The notes: generated from the sequence alone by a model not told the origin. Counted from the first letter of the stretch, positions 1 to 8,399 are shown. The stretch is DNA of 64,000 nucleotides from Chrysogorgia sp. JL179-B06 (GCA_035772405.1 JAYKKM010000452.1:2557501-2621500); one strand, 5' to 3'. Made by a program: numbers and translations.

Positions 1-54
1 CATCTGTAAAAGAATCTTCAGGCAGTGACAATATCGAAAGGGATGACCGCTTAT

Positions 55-596
55 TTATAGGCTTTCTGCCGGAAAGTGGGGGCGTATGTGGGGGACAAAG
101 CATGAGGTCATGGCTTTGTTTGCGTTGATTACGCGAAATTTATTACGATGACGACACTGTGAAATTATTTCCGCTCTTTTGTTGAGTAAACTATTCTTAT
201 TTTTTTCTTTTAAAATACAAAATTTTTCTTCTAAACATAAATTGCATCGTTTTGATCCTCCTGTGTACGAAATAGAATGTTTTAGAATTTGCCAATTAAT
301 ACTGAAATCTTTATTGTTTTCTTTCAATGTCCAAATATATTTCGAAAGTTCGGTGTCATTTTCATGCTTTTTATGTTGAAAAGATTTAGTGTGGTTGGCC
401 AATCGCTCTTTGAATGTGGTTGCAGTCATACCAATGTAGTGTTTTATTTCGTTTGTGATGTTTACTGTCACTGTTGCTTTGTATACTATGTCTCTAGTCA
501 TGCATTTTTCTTGAAGCGGGCAAATGGTGTTCTCTCTACAACTGCAATTAGTAGCGTCCCTATCCTGCGGTTTGATGTTCCTAGGTTTGATGTTAC
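55..596 (-). pseudogene. GIY-YIG endonuclease fragment of a retroelement
   Basis: The minus-strand frame is open from about 618 to 55. It carries a Cys-rich lead (NCSCRENTICPLQEKC), a GIY-YIG-like core (KHYIGMTATTFKERL followed by NH), then KRCNLCLEEKF and a basic tail (QCRHRNKF). This order is typical of the C-terminal endonuclease part of invertebrate Penelope-like or related retroelements, which nick target DNA for target-primed reverse transcription. No reverse transcriptase precedes it. Instead the frame runs directly into a Gypsy-type zinc knuckle at about 600, so the unit is a chimeric or nested fragment. The assignment to an exact retroelement clade is inference. Confidence 0.6.
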
Positions 597-770
597 ATTT
601 ATGACAAGTCGCTCCCATAGCTGGACATTGCTGTTGTTTACCGTGTTTCCCACCGCATCTTGTACACGCTGACGTTGGGAATTTTGAATCTTTGTTGAAC
701 GCATCAGTTTGGTATTGTCTTCGATTTGGATATCTCTTCCTGTACCGATCATCATCTTGCCTCAGAGCAT
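597..770 (-). pseudogene. Gypsy-like gag, zinc-knuckle part (split by E1)
   Basis: Reading leftward from the E1 boundary, the frame gives a basic stretch (DDDRYRKRYPNRR) and then a zinc knuckle with CTRCGG, a histidine, CPAMG and CHKCN. This is the usual C-terminal nucleocapsid signature of Gypsy-type gag proteins. The frame is continuous with the gag piece at 5956-6535 once the E1 insert and one copy of its 6-bp duplication are ignored. The gag therefore predates the E1 insertion. The zinc knuckle then fuses into an unrelated GIY-YIG fragment near position 600. Confidence 0.65.
765..770. repeat. Left target-site duplication of E1 (GAGCAT)
   Basis: GAGCAT occurs immediately before the first base of E1 and again at 5950-5955, immediately after the last base. 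The interrupted gag frame is restored in register when one copy is counted. Confidence 0.9.
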
Positions 771-987
771 AGTAGTATAGAAAGTGGGGCTACCGGCGCA
801 TTTTTCCATTTTTCATGTCTCAACTTTTTTCTCTGATGAACGCAGCACTTTTTCTGTTTTTGGATTCCACATATAACTTTCGAGTAAATATGTGGAATCC
901 AAAAACGGAAAAAGTGCTTGGTTCTCCAGAGAAGTTGAGACATTCAAATGGAAAAAGTTCGCCGTTAGCCCCACTTTCGAGACTACT
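771..987. repeat. E1 left terminal palindrome (hairpin-capable)
   Basis: The outermost 217 bases form an imperfect palindrome. AGTAGTATAGAAAGTGGGGC at the outside is mirrored by a GCCCCACTTTC stretch ending in ACTACT at 987, and the central arms contain TGGATTCCACATAT and ATATGTGGAATCCA. The inner end of the palindrome thus looks like a second copy of the element terminus. Confidence 0.85.
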
Positions 988-1433
988 AATAGACGATGTG
1001 TCGCATGGTTTGGGGAGTCAGAGACGTGTCTCAGCTAGTAGGCTGCAGAGTGAGGTGTCTGGACGTGGCGCTGCTGTGGGTGAGGATGTCGCTCGTGACA
1101 AGACTGTGTCAAGCAATATTACACATGATCCTGATACGGGCTTTATTTCAAGTCATGAGTTGAGTGGGGCTCATGACTCAAAAGGATCTAAGGACTTAGC
1201 TATATTAAATAATAAAACGACTCTTATGAAAAGGTCTGGACGTAAACGTAACTCTGTTGTGGGTGGTAATGTCGCTCGTAGTGGTATACTATCGAGTGGT
1301 GGTGCACGTGATCCTGCTATGGGTTCTGGTAATTTAGTTATACCGAATGTTAAGATGAGTTTTCTAGAGAGGATGTCTGGCTATCTAGTTGATGCTAAAG
1401 CATTGGGGTATAAGTGGATGGACCTTATTAGAA
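771..1433 (+). repeat. E1 left terminal inverted repeat
   Basis: The 663 bases match the reverse complement of 5287-5949 with only a few substitutions, mostly in the outer palindrome and near 1140 and 1325. Unusually, the TIR is almost entirely open in one frame (from 815). It encodes a Ser/Gly-rich stretch followed by a helical segment (FLERMSGYLVDAKALGYKW). The same coding stretch is therefore present at both ends of the element, leading into PolB on the left and into the nuclease gene on the right. Confidence 0.9.
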
Positions 1434-3694
1434 GGGGATCTAGAGAGAACGTCATTAATAGAGTAACCAGAGTTAGGGAGGTCAGAGAGATTCGAGAGGC
1501 TAGACGCGATCTTAGACGATATGTTAAGAGGTCACGATTAAGTCAGGAGGTCTCAGACAAAGAGTATGAGAGAATCACTAACCTTGTTGCTAAGACACGT
1601 CCTACTGTAGTACAAAGGAGAGTTGCTCTCAAAGGGTACACTAAGTCGTATAGTGTTGAGGTGATCGACAATAATGATCCACTAAAACAACTAGTCAAGA
1701 CTAGAGGAGTAGTGGATTCAACTTTACAGAAAGAGTTAGAGAGACTGAAAGGTTTAAAGTTTTCCGAGACATTGAAAGTGACTCTAGAGAAACAAATTGG
1801 TGGTGGAGAGTCTGTGTTTAAGACAGCCTTCTTCAATAGTGTGGTCAAAACAGTGACTAATAGTGTTGATATTAGTGGGACTACGAAGCAAGCTAGTGAG
1901 GAGATAGTGAATCGTATAGCTGTGTGGTTGTCAGAAGGGTCTGGGTGGGTTGTAGATAGTGTTAGTGACCACTATATTAACGTGGTAGTGTATAAGCCTC
2001 TTAAAGGATCGAGTTATATTGAGCTACCGGAAGAGTTGAGGAACGCGTCGAAAGGTTTAATTAATATAAAGAATGAAGATGACAAGTGTTTCATGTGGTG
2101 TCACGTGTTACACAAGTGTCCTGTAGGAAAGGATCCGCAGAGAGTGTCGAAGCACAAGAAGAACGTAGGTTCTGTCAATTATGACGGAGTGAGATTTCCA
2201 GTGGATACGAAACAGTACAACAAGATAGAGAGGCAGAATGATATTAGCATAAGCGTGTTTGGGTATGAGAACAAGCAGACATTTCCTATCTACGTTTCTG
2301 AGGAGAAGTTTGAGGATCATATGGACCTACTGCTAATAACGAATGGTGTTAAACGACACTACGTGTACATCAAAGACTTTTGTAGGTTTATGTGCGGTCA
2401 GTCTAAACACAAGTGTCGCAATAGTTTCTGTAGGTACCAGTGAGGTTCTAGAGAAACATAAGGAGGTTTGTATGGTGGTAAATGGTAAGCAAGCGATCAA
2501 GATGCCAGCTGAAGAAGATAGCATTCTTGAGTACAAAAATTACCACAAACAATTAGAGGTACCATTTGTGATATACGCAGACTTTGAGGCTATCACAGAG
2601 AAGGTCGACAACGTGAAACCACTCACAGGATCGTACACTAGCGAGTACCAAAGACACACGGACTGTGGGTATGGGTACAAAGTAGTGTGCTGTTACGATG
2701 ATAAATATAGTAAACCAGTAGAGATGTTTCGAGGTAAGAGCGCTGTTAGGGAGTTCATGAAAAAGATGTTAGAGGAGGTTAAATACTGCAAGAAAGTTAG
2801 AAAGGAGCATTTTAATAAGGACATGATGATGACCATAGCTGATAAGGTTAACTTCAAGGAAGCGACTAAATGTCATATTTGTGATGGAAAATATAAACGT
2901 AGAGACGTGAGAGTTAGAGATCATTGTCATGTCACTGGTAAATATAGAGGTTCAGCACATCAGTTATGTAATAGGAACTATAGACTGACTGATAAGATAC
3001 CTGTCATATTTCACAATCTAAGAGGGTATGATAGTCACTTCATAATGCAGGAGATAGGTAAGGTTGGTCTGAAAATCAACGTCATACCAAATAATATGGA
3101 GAAATATATGGCGTTCATGTTAGGTAAACATCTAGTGTTTCTAGATAGTTTCCAATTCATGAGCTCTAGTCTAGCCAACCTAGTGAACAACCTACCAAAG
3201 GACTGTCTCAAGTACACGTCTGAACTGTTTCAAGGTGAGGAGCTAGAGTTGGTGTCGCGAAAGGGTGTGTACCCATATGACTATATGGATAGTTTCGATA
3301 AGTTTAACGAACTTGAGTTGCCATCAAAGGAGAGTTTCTACAGCATCCTAAACGACGAGCATGTGTCAGACACAGACTACGAGCACGCTCAAGAAGTGTG
3401 GAATATAATGGGTGTGGAGAACATGGGTGAGTACCACGATCTATACCTAAAGTCTGACGTATTACTACTGGCTGACGTGTTCGAGAACTTTAGAAGAACG
3501 TGTAAACAGTACTACCAATTAGATCCTTGTCATTACTTCACATCACCTGGACTATCGTGGGACGCTGCTCTAAAGATGACAGGAGTGGAACTAGAGTTGA
3601 TGACTAACATTGATATGTTTCAGTTTATTGAGAAAGGAATGCGGGGTGGTGTCTCCTGTATAACACATAGACACGGAGAAGCTAATAACAAGTA
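815..3694 (+). pseudogene. E1 protein-primed DNA polymerase B, truncated and frameshifted
   Basis: This is homologous to the E2 polymerase over its first ~755 residues. Visible parts are the conserved N-terminal region (SEGSGW, FGYENKQTFPIYVS), exonuclease motifs (YADFEAI, HNLRGYDSHF, YLKSDVLLLAD) and an endonuclease-VII-like Cys/His cluster (CHIC, RDHCH, GKYRGSAH). The frame breaks once at about 2438-2460, where part of a C2H2-like finger is missing. Homology stops near 3694 before motif A, so all polymerase catalytic motifs (DxNNLYG, KxxxNSxxGK, DTDS) are gone. The protein is not catalytically competent. Its first ~206 codons lie in the TIR and have no counterpart in E2 PolB. The true start is unclear: 815 is the first ATG, and 889 is another. 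Confidence 0.85.
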
Positions 3695-3740
3695 CAAGCA
3701 AATTCCATAGCCATCTCCTTCAAGGTTTTAGCGCTCATTT

Positions 3741-4157
3741 CTATAACACTCTATATATTAAGTAACCTAAAGGTAGCCCAACAACTCCAACGAATACCAC
3801 TTGATATTCTTTCATCTCATCTGAAGGTTTGTATTAGTCTGATAACTCAGGCTCTTTACTAAACGTCTTCCCATCATACTGTATAGTCAGTACTTGTCTT
3901 AGTTGATCCAAAGCGTGGTTCGTGTCGTTTATATCTGCGTTAGCATCTGACAACTGTTATCTTAATTCCTGGATTTTGTCTCTCTGACGAATCTCATTCT
4001 CGTAGAACTTTTCTTTTGCTTTTGTGAGACTTTCCAATGCTTTGTTGTGTCTCTTTATCTCTGTCTCGTAGCCGGTGTGGTTTAGCTTGCTGAATATAAA
4101 TCCAGCTCCTGCGAATGCTATAGCGTTGAACAAACCACCCGCTATCACACTAGCCAT
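3741..4157 (-). pseudogene. E1 homologue of the E2 membrane/coiled-coil protein, with stops
   Basis: It starts MASVIAGGLFNAIAFAG, a hydrophobic N-terminal segment, followed by a charged coiled coil (EIKRHNKALESLTKAKEKF). It aligns along its length with the E2 protein at 20335-20754. An in-frame TAA follows codon 66 (ELR, then stop), and the homologous sequence SDANADINDTNHAL continues directly after it. Another in-frame stop lies near the C-terminus, before a short hydrophobic tail. The gene is therefore a decayed copy. It ends facing the broken PolB end (3694), a convergent arrangement absent from E2. Confidence 0.75.
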
Positions 4158-4173
4158 TATGTATTACGTTAGA

Positions 4174-4407
4174 TTATTTTGAGAACGGGTCAATAGGTAA
4201 GTATTTCTTGCTCTGCGCCCACTTAACGAGTAGCGTTGAAACGCCTACAGCAGTCGCTAACTTGAGGGTACCCTTCACTGATTCGGGGGTACCCAACGGT
4301 TCTTTTAGTATTTTCTTTGATGCCATTGATACGGCTACGGCTCCAGCAGTCACAAGGGCTGCGTCGTATAGTTCGTTCATCAGTTCTTTTCTATCTATTG
4401 ATGCCAT
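4174..4407 (-). CDS. E1 small conserved membrane protein (77 aa)
   Basis: The 77-residue protein begins MASIDRKELMNELYDAALV and contains a hydrophobic segment (VTAGAVAVSMASKKIL), then EPLGTPESVKGTLKLATAVG and an ending LPIDPF. It aligns end to end with the E2 protein at 20088-20330, so the gene is under conservation between two divergent elements. It is probably a small virion or membrane component, but the family has no function I can name. It lies 16 bp after its neighbour's start (gene order nuclease, 106-aa protein, this gene, coiled-coil gene), as in E2. Confidence 0.75.
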   Translation of the reverse strand: MASIDRKELMNELYDAALVTAGAVAVSMASKKILKEPLGTPESVKGTLKLATAVGVSTLLVKWAQSKKYLPIDPFSK

Positions 4408-4424
4408 ATATTATACGACATGTT

Positions 4425-4745
4425 TTAATCGAGACTGTCGAGTTTACGTGGTGGTGGTTCCTTTTTTATTACAACGTTCTTAGACTCCTCATTAACAGTC
4501 ACCATTTGTTTGTCTTGCTTCATCGCATAATACAATGAGCCAGCAGCTATAACCACTCCTATAGTTCCTATTATGTATCCATAACTAAAACCATCATACT
4601 CTATCTCACTTACCACTCTCTCTCTCATCTTCCTCTCCTTTGCAGCTTTAGATATAGCAGCCAAGCGTTTGCCTGCCTCTACTCTCTTAGGGTCTTTGGT
4701 CCTTGTTGTCGACGTTATAATAGGTACGGGCTCACTGTCAGTCAT
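4425..4745 (-). CDS. E1 conserved single-pass membrane protein (106 aa)
   Basis: The start is at 4745. The protein has a basic helical segment (KDPKRVEAGKRLAAISKAAK) and then a transmembrane segment (YGYIIGTIGVVIAAGSLYYA). E2 has the same order at 19737-20072. Function is unknown; the topology suggests a short basic head inside the particle or cytosol and a membrane anchor. Five phased CTGTGAG repeats lie immediately upstream (4767-4819), exactly as in E2. Confidence 0.75.
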   Translation of the reverse strand: MTDSEPVPIITSTTRTKDPKRVEAGKRLAAISKAAKERKMRERVVSEIEYDGFSYGYIIGTIGVVIAAGSLYYAMKQDKQMVTVNEESKNVVIKKEPPPRKLDSLD

Positions 4746-4766
4746 CTATACTATACGTGATATCTA

Positions 4767-4819
4767 GTCACAGTCATCTCACAGATTATCTCACAGTCAT
4801 CTCACAGATTATCTCACAG
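4767..4819 (-). promoter_or_regulatory. Five phased CTGTGAG repeats upstream of the 106-aa gene (E1)
   Basis: On the minus strand, CTGTGAG occurs five times with alternating 12- and 11-bp spacing, 21 bp upstream of the ATG at 4745. The stop codon of the nuclease gene (4814-4816) lies within the array. E2 has the same five copies with the same 11/12 spacing before the orthologous gene. Helical phasing suggests a protein-binding array (promoter, operator or origin). Confidence 0.65.
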
Positions 4820-5248
4820 ATAGAGTATTCGATGAAAGTATTTTTGGTGATTAGATAGTGTGGCTTCACTCTTGAATCTTCTATTACAGTACTCACACAG
4901 AACTCTGGAGTCTCTCATATATGTCTCTATGAAATGTATTATCTCATGTTGGTCTGAGGATAGTAACGTGTTGTACCCTTGTGATCTTAGTCTCCTTAAT
5001 ACCCTCATCTGGTTATCCTTAATAACCCCATTACCTTTCGGTGTTTTGAACTCTATAGCAAAACCATTGTATCTCTTATGTAGTTGCGGAACTATCAAAT
5101 CTGGTTGTCCACCACTATAACCCTTCTTCCATCCATCTATTCTTTTAGTAGATGTGTCTTGGTACTCACCCAACCCTGGGATGACTATTGTTGGATGGTA
5201 CTCTCTGATATATTTAACTATATCGTAATGCAAGTCTGTCTCATTCAT
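4814..5248 (-). CDS. E1 PD-(D/E)XK (VRR-NUC-like) nuclease with C-terminal zinc finger
   Basis: Beginning at the internal ATG (5248, MNETDLHYDIVKYIREY), the protein has the nuclease core GWKKGYSGGQPDLIV and FAIEFKTPKG with a following Q, then a C-terminal finger (CEYCNRRF, SNHQKYFH). These match the C-terminal half of the E2 protein at 17446-18213. The BRO-N domain of E2 is missing. The frame stays open upstream through the right TIR to 5905, so a 363-codon fusion with the TIR-encoded segment is possible. PD, EFK and Q are the expected metal-binding and catalytic positions of VRR-NUC-type nucleases. Likely role: DNA processing during element replication (inference). Confidence 0.65.
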   Translation of the reverse strand: MNETDLHYDIVKYIREYHPTIVIPGLGEYQDTSTKRIDGWKKGYSGGQPDLIVPQLHKRYNGFAIEFKTPKGNGVIKDNQMRVLRRLRSQGYNTLLSSDQHEIIHFIETYMRDSRVLCEYCNRRFKSEATLSNHQKYFHRILYL

Positions 5249-5286
5249 TATTGATAACTGGTTGTATTGTGTGTAAACACCTGTTT

Positions 5287-5949
5287 TTCTAATAAGGTCC
5301 ATCCACTTATACCCCAATGCTTTAGCATCAACTAGATAGCTAGACATCCTCTCTAGAAAACTCATCTTAACATTCGGTATAACTAAATTACCAGAACTCA
5401 TAGCAGGATCACGTGCACCACCACTCGATAGTATACCACTACGAGCGACATTACCACCCACAACAGAGTTACGTTTACGTCCAGACCTTTTCATAAGAGT
5501 CGTTTTATTATTTAATATAGCTAAGTCCTTAGACCCTTTTGAATCATGAGCCCCACTCAACTCATGACTTGAAATAAAGCCCGTATCAGGATCATGTGTA
5601 ATATTTCTTGACACAGTCTTGTCACGAGCGACATCCTCACCCACAGCAGCGCCACGTCCAGACACCTCACTCTGTAGCCTACTAGCTGAGACACGTCTCT
5701 GACTCCCCAAACCATGCGACACATCGTCTATTAGTAGTCTCGAAAGTGGGGCTAACGGCGAACTTTTTCCATTTGAATGTCTCAACTCCTCTGGAGAACC
5801 AAGCACTTTTTCCGTTTTTGGATTCCACATATTTACTCGAAAGTTATATGTGGAATCCAAAAACGGAAAAAGTGCCGCGTTCTCCAGAGAAAAAAGTTGA
5901 GACATGAAAAATGGAAAAATGCGCCGGTAGCCCCACTTTCTATACTACT
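5287..5949 (-). repeat. E1 right terminal inverted repeat
   Basis: Reverse-complement partner of 771-1433. Differences are few and include changes around 5875, 5835 and 5789. It carries the same open frame as the left copy. Homology ends exactly at 5287, where the nuclease-specific sequence begins. Confidence 0.9.
5733..5949. repeat. E1 right terminal palindrome
   Basis: 217-bp imperfect palindrome, the mirror of 771-987. It begins AGTAGTCTCGAAAGTGGGGC and ends GCCCCACTTTCTATACTACT. Both E1 ends have the same arm order relative to the terminus, so no flip/flop difference is seen between the two ends. Confidence 0.85.
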
Positions 5950-5955
5950 GAGCAT

Positions 5956-6535
5956 TTATTTCTGATGTACCTCCTACTGTCGCATTTCCGTTGGCGTTGT
6001 TAAGAGACTTAACTTGGTCTAAACTGGCTTCGTTGGCACGGCAAATATCCATAGTTTTTTTAAGCGTTAGATCACTTTCTCGCAAAAGTCGTGCACGTAG
6101 TTTGTCATCAATTATTCCACAAACGATTCGATCTCTTATTAGGCTGTCACAAAGAGTACCAAATTCACAAGACTTGGCTTTCGTGCGTAAATCAGTAGCG
6201 TATTGATCAATCATTTCGCCTGTTCTTTGATTTCGCGTATTAAACACATGGCGTTCGTAGGTTACATTCTTTCTCGGAGTGCAGTACTCGGCAAACTTTT
6301 CTATTACTTTATCTACTTTCGTGGCATCGCCTTCGGCCGCCCAGGTAAAAGTGTTATAAATTTCCAGCGCATTTTCTCCGATGACATGTAGCAGTGTTGA
6401 CGCTTGAACTTTTGTCGGTTTTTCGCTGATTCCACTTGCTATCAAGAACAAATTGAATTGCTGTAACCATCTTCTCCAGTTTTCAGCTAAATTGCCTTCT
6501 AAATTCAACGTATTTGGGGGTTTCATTTGATCCAT
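5956..6535 (-). pseudogene. Gypsy-like LTR retrotransposon gag (N-terminal part)
   Basis: Start at 6535. The protein begins MDQMKPPNTLNLEGNLAENW and contains QFNLFLIASGISEKP, ALEIYNTFTW, CTPRKNVTYERHVFN and LRTKAKSCEFG. These are hallmarks of the gag of Gypsy-type elements in marine invertebrates, the structural protein of the retrotransposon particle. After codon ~193 the frame is interrupted by E1 at 5949/5950 and resumes at 770 leftward. No protease, reverse transcriptase or integrase of this element is in the window. A candidate primer-binding site and LTR lie just upstream. Confidence 0.75.
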
Positions 6536-6545
6536 TCTGACACCA

Positions 6546-6655
6546 TGTAATATGTTAGTTTACTCACGCCATGTTTAGTTTATCTGACGACGCCTTTATT
6601 CATGTGTCACCTTATATATGTATGTCATGACGTCACAGTTCTACTAACTGTTACA
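6546..6655 (-). repeat. Possible short LTR and primer-binding site of the Gypsy-like element
   Basis: Reading on the minus strand, a stretch beginning TGTAACAG and ending ATTACA is followed at 6537-6545 by TGGTGTCAG. The gag ATG follows directly. TG...CA ends with a 5-bp inverse (TGTAA/TTACA) and a TGGTGTCAG primer site fit an LTR boundary. A TATATAAGG box and AATAAA occur inside. The partner LTR is not present, so the outer limit is uncertain. Confidence 0.45.
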
Positions 6656-7218
6656 AACATGAACGTTTATTAAAGACATTTGTATCAGAGCGATTTACTA
6701 AATTTTTAAATAGTGCATATTATAATGTTATGAATTATTATAACACTAAAATAAAGTTATTATGATTCCTTGCGACTGCTTAATCGAAATAATAAGTACG
6801 TATAGCTCACATTCGCGTCCAAAAAAGCTGATTAAGTCGGCCCGTAGTGTGAAAGGAGCCTGTCACAGCTTCATGCCGCATGGCGAGTTAGTGCAGTAGT
6901 GAACGATATACCGAAAGGGAAAACATGTAGCGTTAGTGTTGATGTCTAATGAGTAATGGATAAGGAAACATATAAATAGTTAACCGGCCAGAGTACGACA
7001 CCACAGAAGCCCCTGAACACGAGAACTCCGTCATAGACTGTGACAGTGTATAAGACGTACTTTACAGTGCCACTATCGATGATCAGATAGTGAGATAGTA
7101 AACGCACAAAACCCGAACTAGCAAATGTATGCATGAAATTCCAAGTACAATTTGTAAAAAGGTTGGCTGTTTTTTGGTTTTTTTTGTTAAATACCCTCGC
7201 AACGTGCGTGCCTAAAAT
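6656..7218. other. Gene-free flank between the Gypsy remnant and E2
   Basis: AT-rich sequence with no recognisable coding, tRNA or repeat structure. Open frames here (for example 6946-7311 minus) are not protein-like and one runs into the E2 TIR. It ends in the left target duplication of E2, AACGAG. Confidence 0.5.
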
Positions 7219-7224
7219 AACGAG
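7219..7224. repeat. Left target-site duplication of E2 (AACGAG)
   Basis: AACGAG directly precedes E2 and is repeated exactly at 25611-25616 directly after it. Confidence 0.92.
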
Positions 7225-7394
7225 AGTAGTATAGAGGGTGGGGCTGCGAGCCCAATCGACTTCAACTGTGAATATAAATACCAAAACATCACCAAATTTG
7301 TGCCAAGTCACGACTCGACAAATTTGGCGATGTTTTGGTATTTATATTCACAATTAACGTCGAATAAGCTCACAGCCCCACCCTCTATACTACT
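7225..7394. repeat. E2 left terminal palindrome (hairpin-capable)
   Basis: The 170-bp imperfect palindrome begins AGTAGTATAGAGGGTGGGGC and ends GCCCCACCCTCTATACTACT. Its arms contain GTGAATATAAATACCAAAAC and its inverse, and ACAAATTTGG near the centre. The inner end again duplicates the element terminus, as in E1, although the arm sequence is largely different. Confidence 0.88.
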
Positions 7395-7526
7395 ACAGCA
7401 ATCGTTAGTCAAGCTAGACACCCCTTCCACGTTTTCTACTAAATTGATGTCAAACACACGCGAGACTAACGAAACAATACCAAATTATGACTTTCGCTAA
7501 ATTTGGTATTATTTCAACCACATTTA

Positions 7527-7696
7527 AAAAATAGAAAGTGCTGTTTCAACATTTTCGCAAATTTATGTCAAATTACATTTAGGAAAAATAGAAAGTGTCA
7601 TTTCAACATTTTCGCATATTTAAAAAAAAGAATATGCCACTTCATCATTTTCACATATTAAAAAATAGAAAGTGTCATTTCAACATTTTCGCATTT
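7527..7696. repeat. Four degenerate repeats inside the E2 left TIR
   Basis: AATAGAAAGTG(C/T)(C/T)(G/A)TTTCAACATTTTCGCA occurs three times (about 7530, 7588, 7664), and a diverged copy (GAATATGCCACTTCATCATTTTCACAT) lies between them. The right TIR has the mirror set at about 25140-25310. They could bind integrase or an initiator protein; this is inference. Confidence 0.6.
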
Positions 7697-7866
7697 TTGT
7701 TCAACAAACTATGACCACCGACACGTTCTGCTGCTCTCAATTCACGCGCGAAAAAAACCCACTAGATTTTGATTCTAGTGGTGATGTTTATCCAAATAGA
7801 TAGCGAAATGGCCACCCGTCATGTTTATTTATTTGCTTAAATACTCTTAAATGATAGTGAATTGAC

Positions 7867-7940
7867 TGTGGGTGTGGCGGCCTGCGGGATAGATTTCGTG
7901 CTCACAATCAGAGCGCTCTTCCCAGTCCACCACACCCACA
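7867..7940. repeat. 11-bp inverted repeat with 52-nt loop
   Basis: TGTGGGTGTGG at 7867-7877 is mirrored by CCACACCCACA at 7930-7940. It lies between the left TIR and the first E2 gene, downstream of the leftward gene cluster, so it might form an RNA 3'-end structure. No other support. Confidence 0.4.
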
Positions 7941-7957
7941 AGCTTGACGAGGTTGAG

Positions 7958-8206
7958 GATGTCATAATAAAATACGGCGAAAGCTTGAGGACGTGCATAA
8001 TAGCGTTAAACCTAAGGTGTCGATCCTAGAAAAAAGCAGACCGGTATGACACCAGGTTATAAGCATCCATGATGTGAGAAAAAATAACTAGAGGCGAGAA
8101 GTAAGTCCTCAAGGTGTCACAATAAAGTACGGCGAAAGCTTGAGGGCGTGCCCAAAAAGGTAGCTTGCGTCGATCCTAGAAAAAGCAGACCGGTGTAACA
8201 TCAGAC
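7958..8206. repeat. Two-copy ~150-bp direct repeat at the left gene end of E2
   Basis: The block TACGGCGAAAGCTTGAGG plus CGTGC and, farther on, CGATCCTAGAAAA(A)AGCAGACCGGT occurs at about 7972-8045 and again at about 8122-8193, offset by 150 bp. The second copy overlaps the 3' end of the small gene at 8109-8396, so the first copy looks like a duplicated gene tail that has decayed. Confidence 0.6.
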
Positions 8207-8396
8207 TCTCAAGCAGGGTACTCATAGTGAGATTTGAGACATCACCAGACAGTCTAATAAGTTCAGCTCTCCTAACGTCAATGTCGTCAGTGTCCACAGT
8301 CGAGGTGCTAGCGGCTTGAGTGTCCTCAACTAACTCCTCAATCGTGGGGTTTTCTTCACTTTTGCGTTTCACCATCACGCTATTACTTATACCCAT
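8109..8396 (-). CDS. E2 small acidic protein of unknown function (95 aa)
   Basis: Not recognised. The protein starts MGISNSVMVKRKSEENPT, is acidic and Ser/Thr/Asp-rich in the middle (EELVEDTQAASTSTVDTDD), and then becomes mixed. A second Met at residue 8 is an alternative start. It is the last gene of the leftward structural cluster, 3 bp beyond the ATPase stop, so it is probably co-transcribed with it. Its 3' end lies in a duplicated block. No protease-like catalytic residues are visible, although this is a position where other Polintons may carry a protease. Confidence 0.5.
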   Translation of the reverse strand: MGISNSVMVKRKSEENPTIEELVEDTQAASTSTVDTDDIDVRRAELIRLSGDVSNLTMSTLLESLMLHRSAFSRIDASYLFGHALKLSPYFIVTP

Positions 8397-8399
8397 ATT

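Larger units (their letters stand above)
771..5949. mobile_element. E1: 5.2-kb deleted Polinton/Maverick derivative
   Basis: The element starts AGTAGTATAG and ends in the exact inverse, CTATACTACT. It is flanked by GAGCAT at 765-770 and again at 5950-5955, a perfect 6-bp target duplication, which is the size made by Polinton integrases. The TIRs are 663 bp. Inside are a truncated PolB (+) and, on the minus strand, homologues of four E2 genes: coiled-coil protein, two small membrane proteins and the nuclease. Integrase, ATPase, capsid genes and the polymerase catalytic half are absent, so E1 would depend on proteins from a relative. The PolB runs opposite to the small-gene cluster, unlike E2, so E1 has been rearranged. 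Confidence 0.9.
7225..7811 (+). repeat. E2 left terminal inverted repeat
   Basis: About 587 bases matching the reverse complement of 25026-25610 with roughly ten differences by eye. It comprises an outer 170-bp palindrome (7225-7394), a middle unique part, a set of four AT-rich repeats (7527-7696) and an inner part ending at TAGCGAAATGG. Confidence 0.9.

Noticed and set aside
6946..7311. 121-codon minus-strand frame as a gene
   Set aside because: It runs from the E2 TIR across the target duplication into the flank, so it is created by the insertion.
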